From JBLIRR01 sp049472395 (GTDB taxonomy: Bacteria; SZUA-182; DTGQ01; JBLIRR01), in the NCBI GenBank assembly GCA_049472395.1, contig JBLIRR010000091.1, positions 1 through 8,862 of the forward strand: a stretch of DNA of 8,862 nucleotides, read 5' to 3'. A program made the translations under genes and the position numbers. The notes under the pieces are model-generated. The model had not been told where the DNA came from, did not search any database, and worked only from the letters and a program-made list of their open reading frames with translations. Shown one piece after another: positions 6,964 through 8,862 of this stretch (position 1 is the stretch's first letter; the number at the start of each line of letters is the position of its first letter).

Positions 6964-7986
6964 TTAGAATAAATTTCCCCTCATGGTGGGATCATCTTCC
7001 TGCGCTGTCCGCTGGAAACCAAAGACCGTATTAACGAGGCCTGGAATCAACTTCCGGTCATTTGAGCTTGCATTTCCCAGCAAGGTAGCTTTAGCAATCT
7101 GTTGGGGACTATGCTGAGGAAGCGTCTGGGCCATTCTGAGATATGCAGCGTAGCCCCAAATTGTTGGTGGAGGGAGCGATTGGAAATTTCCTTCCAACCG
7201 TTGTTGCCTTATAACTTTTCCGAGCCTTACTACTTTTGCGATTAAGTCATTATACTCTTTTTTATTTTTTTTCTTATTTTCATTTATTATACGCTTAAGT
7301 ACATGAACCTCCTGCTCCGCTGACAAATAATCTAAGGTCAAATTTATTGTAAATCGTCTTTTTAAAGCATCATCAAGAGTAACCAACGTGTGGGTCGAAT
7401 CTTCCTCTGCCTGATAATTACTATCAGCTATCCAGGCAATTCCTTGACCGCTGAAACGTGTTCCATCCGATAATACTATATCATCCTTAGTCATAAGATT
7501 GAGGAGCCCTCCTTGGACACTCGATGTGTGTACCCGTCCCATCTCACGAAGCCAGATAACAGGATAACATTTGCCTTTTGACATTGCCGCATCTTCCAAG
7601 GCTTTTACTAGCGAGCTTTTCTCATCGAATGTTGTTCCATCCTTAAGAGCGCGTCGCTGATATAGTTCCCCCGGTGTTTCGTAAGTGGCCATTTCAATTG
7701 GATAAATCTTAAGAGGAAGTAAAGAAAATCCAAGGGCACGGCATATGGCGTTGAAATTTTTCGTTTCAAGATAAAGCGCTTCTATAAGAGAACTTTTGGC
7801 ACTTCCCGTTGGCCCGCTCAGATGAATAAACTCTGCATTTACGATCCCGCAGATGAGAGTTTCTAATACCCTTTTTAAAATGAATAAAGAATGATTGCCG
7901 GGGATAGCTAATAATTCAATCAGGTCGGATGGTCCCGCCTTGCGATATTCATCTTTTTTACATACTCTAAAAATTGAATTCAACAT
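6964..7986 (-). CDS. MoxR/CobS-like AAA+ ATPase
   Basis: This is a 340-residue single AAA+ module expected to form a ring that hydrolyses ATP to remodel a target through its vWA partner. The Walker A is GPTGSAKS (58-65). The Walker B region is YPVIWLREMG (141-150), where the usual Asp-Glu reads Arg-Glu (R147, E148), so the catalytic glutamate is kept but the magnesium-binding aspartate is changed. Sensor 1 is WIADSN (N190), and DALKRRF (R210/R211) sits at the arginine-finger position. The SLVKALEDA to DDALKRRFTINLTLDYL stretch runs parallel to CobS and other MoxR-clade ATPases. A Lys/Asn-rich insertion (INENKKKNKKEYND) lies near 235-247. The ATG at 7986 has GGAGG five bases upstream and overlaps the end of the preceding gene by 7 bp (ATGTTGA), which suggests translational coupling. 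The vWA gene follows after 16 bp. RavA-like or NorQ-like ATPases are alternatives within the same clade. Confidence 0.83.
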   Translation of the reverse strand: MLNSIFRVCKKDEYRKAGPSDLIELLAIPGNHSLFILKRVLETLICGIVNAEFIHLSGPTGSAKSSLIEALYLETKNFNAICRALGFSLLPLKIYPIEMATYETPGELYQRRALKDGTTFDEKSSLVKALEDAAMSKGKCYPVIWLREMGRVHTSSVQGGLLNLMTKDDIVLSDGTRFSGQGIAWIADSNYQAEEDSTHTLVTLDDALKRRFTINLTLDYLSAEQEVHVLKRIINENKKKNKKEYNDLIAKVVRLGKVIRQQRLEGNFQSLPPPTIWGYAAYLRMAQTLPQHSPQQIAKATLLGNASSNDRKLIPGLVNTVFGFQRTAQEDDPTMRGNLF

Positions 7987-8861
7987 ATTATCCTCCTTTT
8001 TTCTTGATGGTTAATAATAAGTTTGCCTTCTGAACTTGCTGTGATAAAAAGTGATTTTCCTGCAAGTAATACGCTACGTTGCTGGATAGCACTGAGAGCC
8101 TTTGCAGCCACAGTGCGGCCATGCTCCAAAAGTGCGCGTGCTCCGAAAGAGGTAATACTCGTTTGGAGTGATACAATAACCTTTTTGCCAAGGCCTTCTT
8201 CTAAAATGATATCTTGAATGGGGCAGCGCAGACGTTCTGCTGCATTAAATATGGATATTTTAATTACACGTTCTACAATAACTGCAAGTGCATCCCCATC
8301 CAGAGGCTCAAAAAGAATAGGCATACCCACACGGCTTAAGAATGCACTGGATAGCATATTCTTTATCTCGTCTGCTACACGCCTTTCTACCTCACAGCGA
8401 GAGGGATAATTATTAAAGCCTATTCCCTTATAAATCTGTTCATCCATTCCTTGGGGCAAATTCATAGTAAAAGCAAAAATAAGATTAGCGCATGAGAACA
8501 TAGCGCCTGTTGCACTTTGTGCTTCCCCAGTTTCTAAGACTTGAAGGAAAAGATCGGCCAATGTAGAGCGAACAGAGAGCGGCGCATGGTCCAGGTCACT
8601 TATCTCAACCACTACTCCTGTGTGGTGTTTTGCTGCTTGTTCCAGACGGCCGCTTTGGTGTGACCCAACGATCCCTCTCCCTGATCCAAGCAATTGCGCT
8701 GCCGCTGTATGGTAATCAGGCATGCTCGCTGCATCAATGTTGATATAGGGAATGCGAAGTCTCTGGGCTAAAAGCGAGGCGCTTTCAGATTTTCCTGTAG
8801 CAGGGGTACCTTGTGCGCAGTAACGTATAGGCTGATATAGGGGCCGCGTTAAGACCTCCAT
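7980..8861 (-). CDS. Clp/ClpB D2-like AAA+ protein, probably cut by the window edge
   Basis: The visible 293 residues resemble the second ATPase domain of ClpA/ClpB-type unfoldases. In order they show Walker A GTPATGKS (18-25), a pore-loop region GRGIVGSHQSGRL (61-73), a Walker B region GVVVEISDLDHAP (82-94), then LFLQVLETGEA, sensor 1 FTMN (N134), an arginine finger in FLSRVG (R177) and sensor 2 SFGAR (R242) followed by a small C-terminal domain. Two key places differ from ClpB. The aromatic pore residue of GYVG is isoleucine here (I64), and the hhhhDE Walker B reads VVVEISD, with no Asp-Glu pair at the expected place. It may hydrolyse ATP poorly or act as a structural partner. The methionine at 8861 is one base from the window end. 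The VIGQ-type segment that normally precedes Walker A is missing, so the true start is probably outside. It overlaps the CobS-like gene by 7 bp, making it the upstream member of the operon seen here. Confidence 0.78.
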   Translation of the reverse strand: MEVLTRPLYQPIRYCAQGTPATGKSESASLLAQRLRIPYINIDAASMPDYHTAAAQLLGSGRGIVGSHQSGRLEQAAKHHTGVVVEISDLDHAPLSVRSTLADLFLQVLETGEAQSATGAMFSCANLIFAFTMNLPQGMDEQIYKGIGFNNYPSRCEVERRVADEIKNMLSSAFLSRVGMPILFEPLDGDALAVIVERVIKISIFNAAERLRCPIQDIILEEGLGKKVIVSLQTSITSFGARALLEHGRTVAAKALSAIQQRSVLLAGKSLFITASSEGKLIINHQEKRRIIC

Positions 8862-8862
8862 A

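Noticed and set aside
1..8862. CRISPR array, insertion sequence with transposase, or rRNA
   Set aside because: No regularly spaced repeats, transposase-like frame or rRNA-like stretch is visible on either strand.

Overview
The window looks like chromosomal DNA of a Gram-positive anaerobe of the Firmicutes, probably a clostridial or Peptococcaceae-like lineage. This is inferred from strong AGGAGG-type ribosome binding sites, an AT-rich composition, a cohesin/dockerin pair with Gram-positive style export signals, and a Firmicute-type phage integrase tail. All intact genes lie on the minus strand. No single marker fixes the genus.

Positions 1-606 hold no intact gene. They contain the last 59 codons of a tyrosine recombinase (plus strand, 164-343), the anticodon-to-acceptor part of a tRNA-Lys(UUU) (minus, 361-407), an 8-bp inverted repeat, four ATTTT tracts spaced exactly 10 bp apart and a 12-bp tandem repeat. 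This is the expected debris of an integrative element attachment site, so the window probably touches the edge of a genomic island.

Positions 607-3111 hold a two-gene surface operon. The first gene encodes a secreted protein with a LamG-like domain, a cohesin-like domain, a small beta-sandwich domain and a C-terminal dockerin. The second encodes a cohesin domain held in the membrane by a C-terminal helix. A perfect REP-like hairpin separates them. The leader upstream carries several strong Shine-Dalgarno boxes with tiny or no reading frames.

Positions 3654-8861 hold a compact four-gene operon, transcribed in the order: Clp/ClpB D2-like AAA+ protein (cut by the window edge), MoxR/CobS-like AAA+ ATPase, CobT-like protein with a C-terminal von Willebrand A domain, and an unrecognised 383-residue protein. 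Junctions are tight (7-bp overlap, then 16- and 18-bp gaps, each with a good ribosome binding site), so the four products probably work together. An AAA+ ring plus a vWA protein is the architecture of metal chelatases (CobS/CobT, ChlI/ChlD) and metalloenzyme-activating chaperones (NorQ/NorD, CbbQ/CbbO, RavA/ViaA). The extra Clp-like AAA+ protein with altered pore-loop and Walker B residues, the unknown partner and the lack of any client enzyme in view make this the best candidate for an undescribed system.
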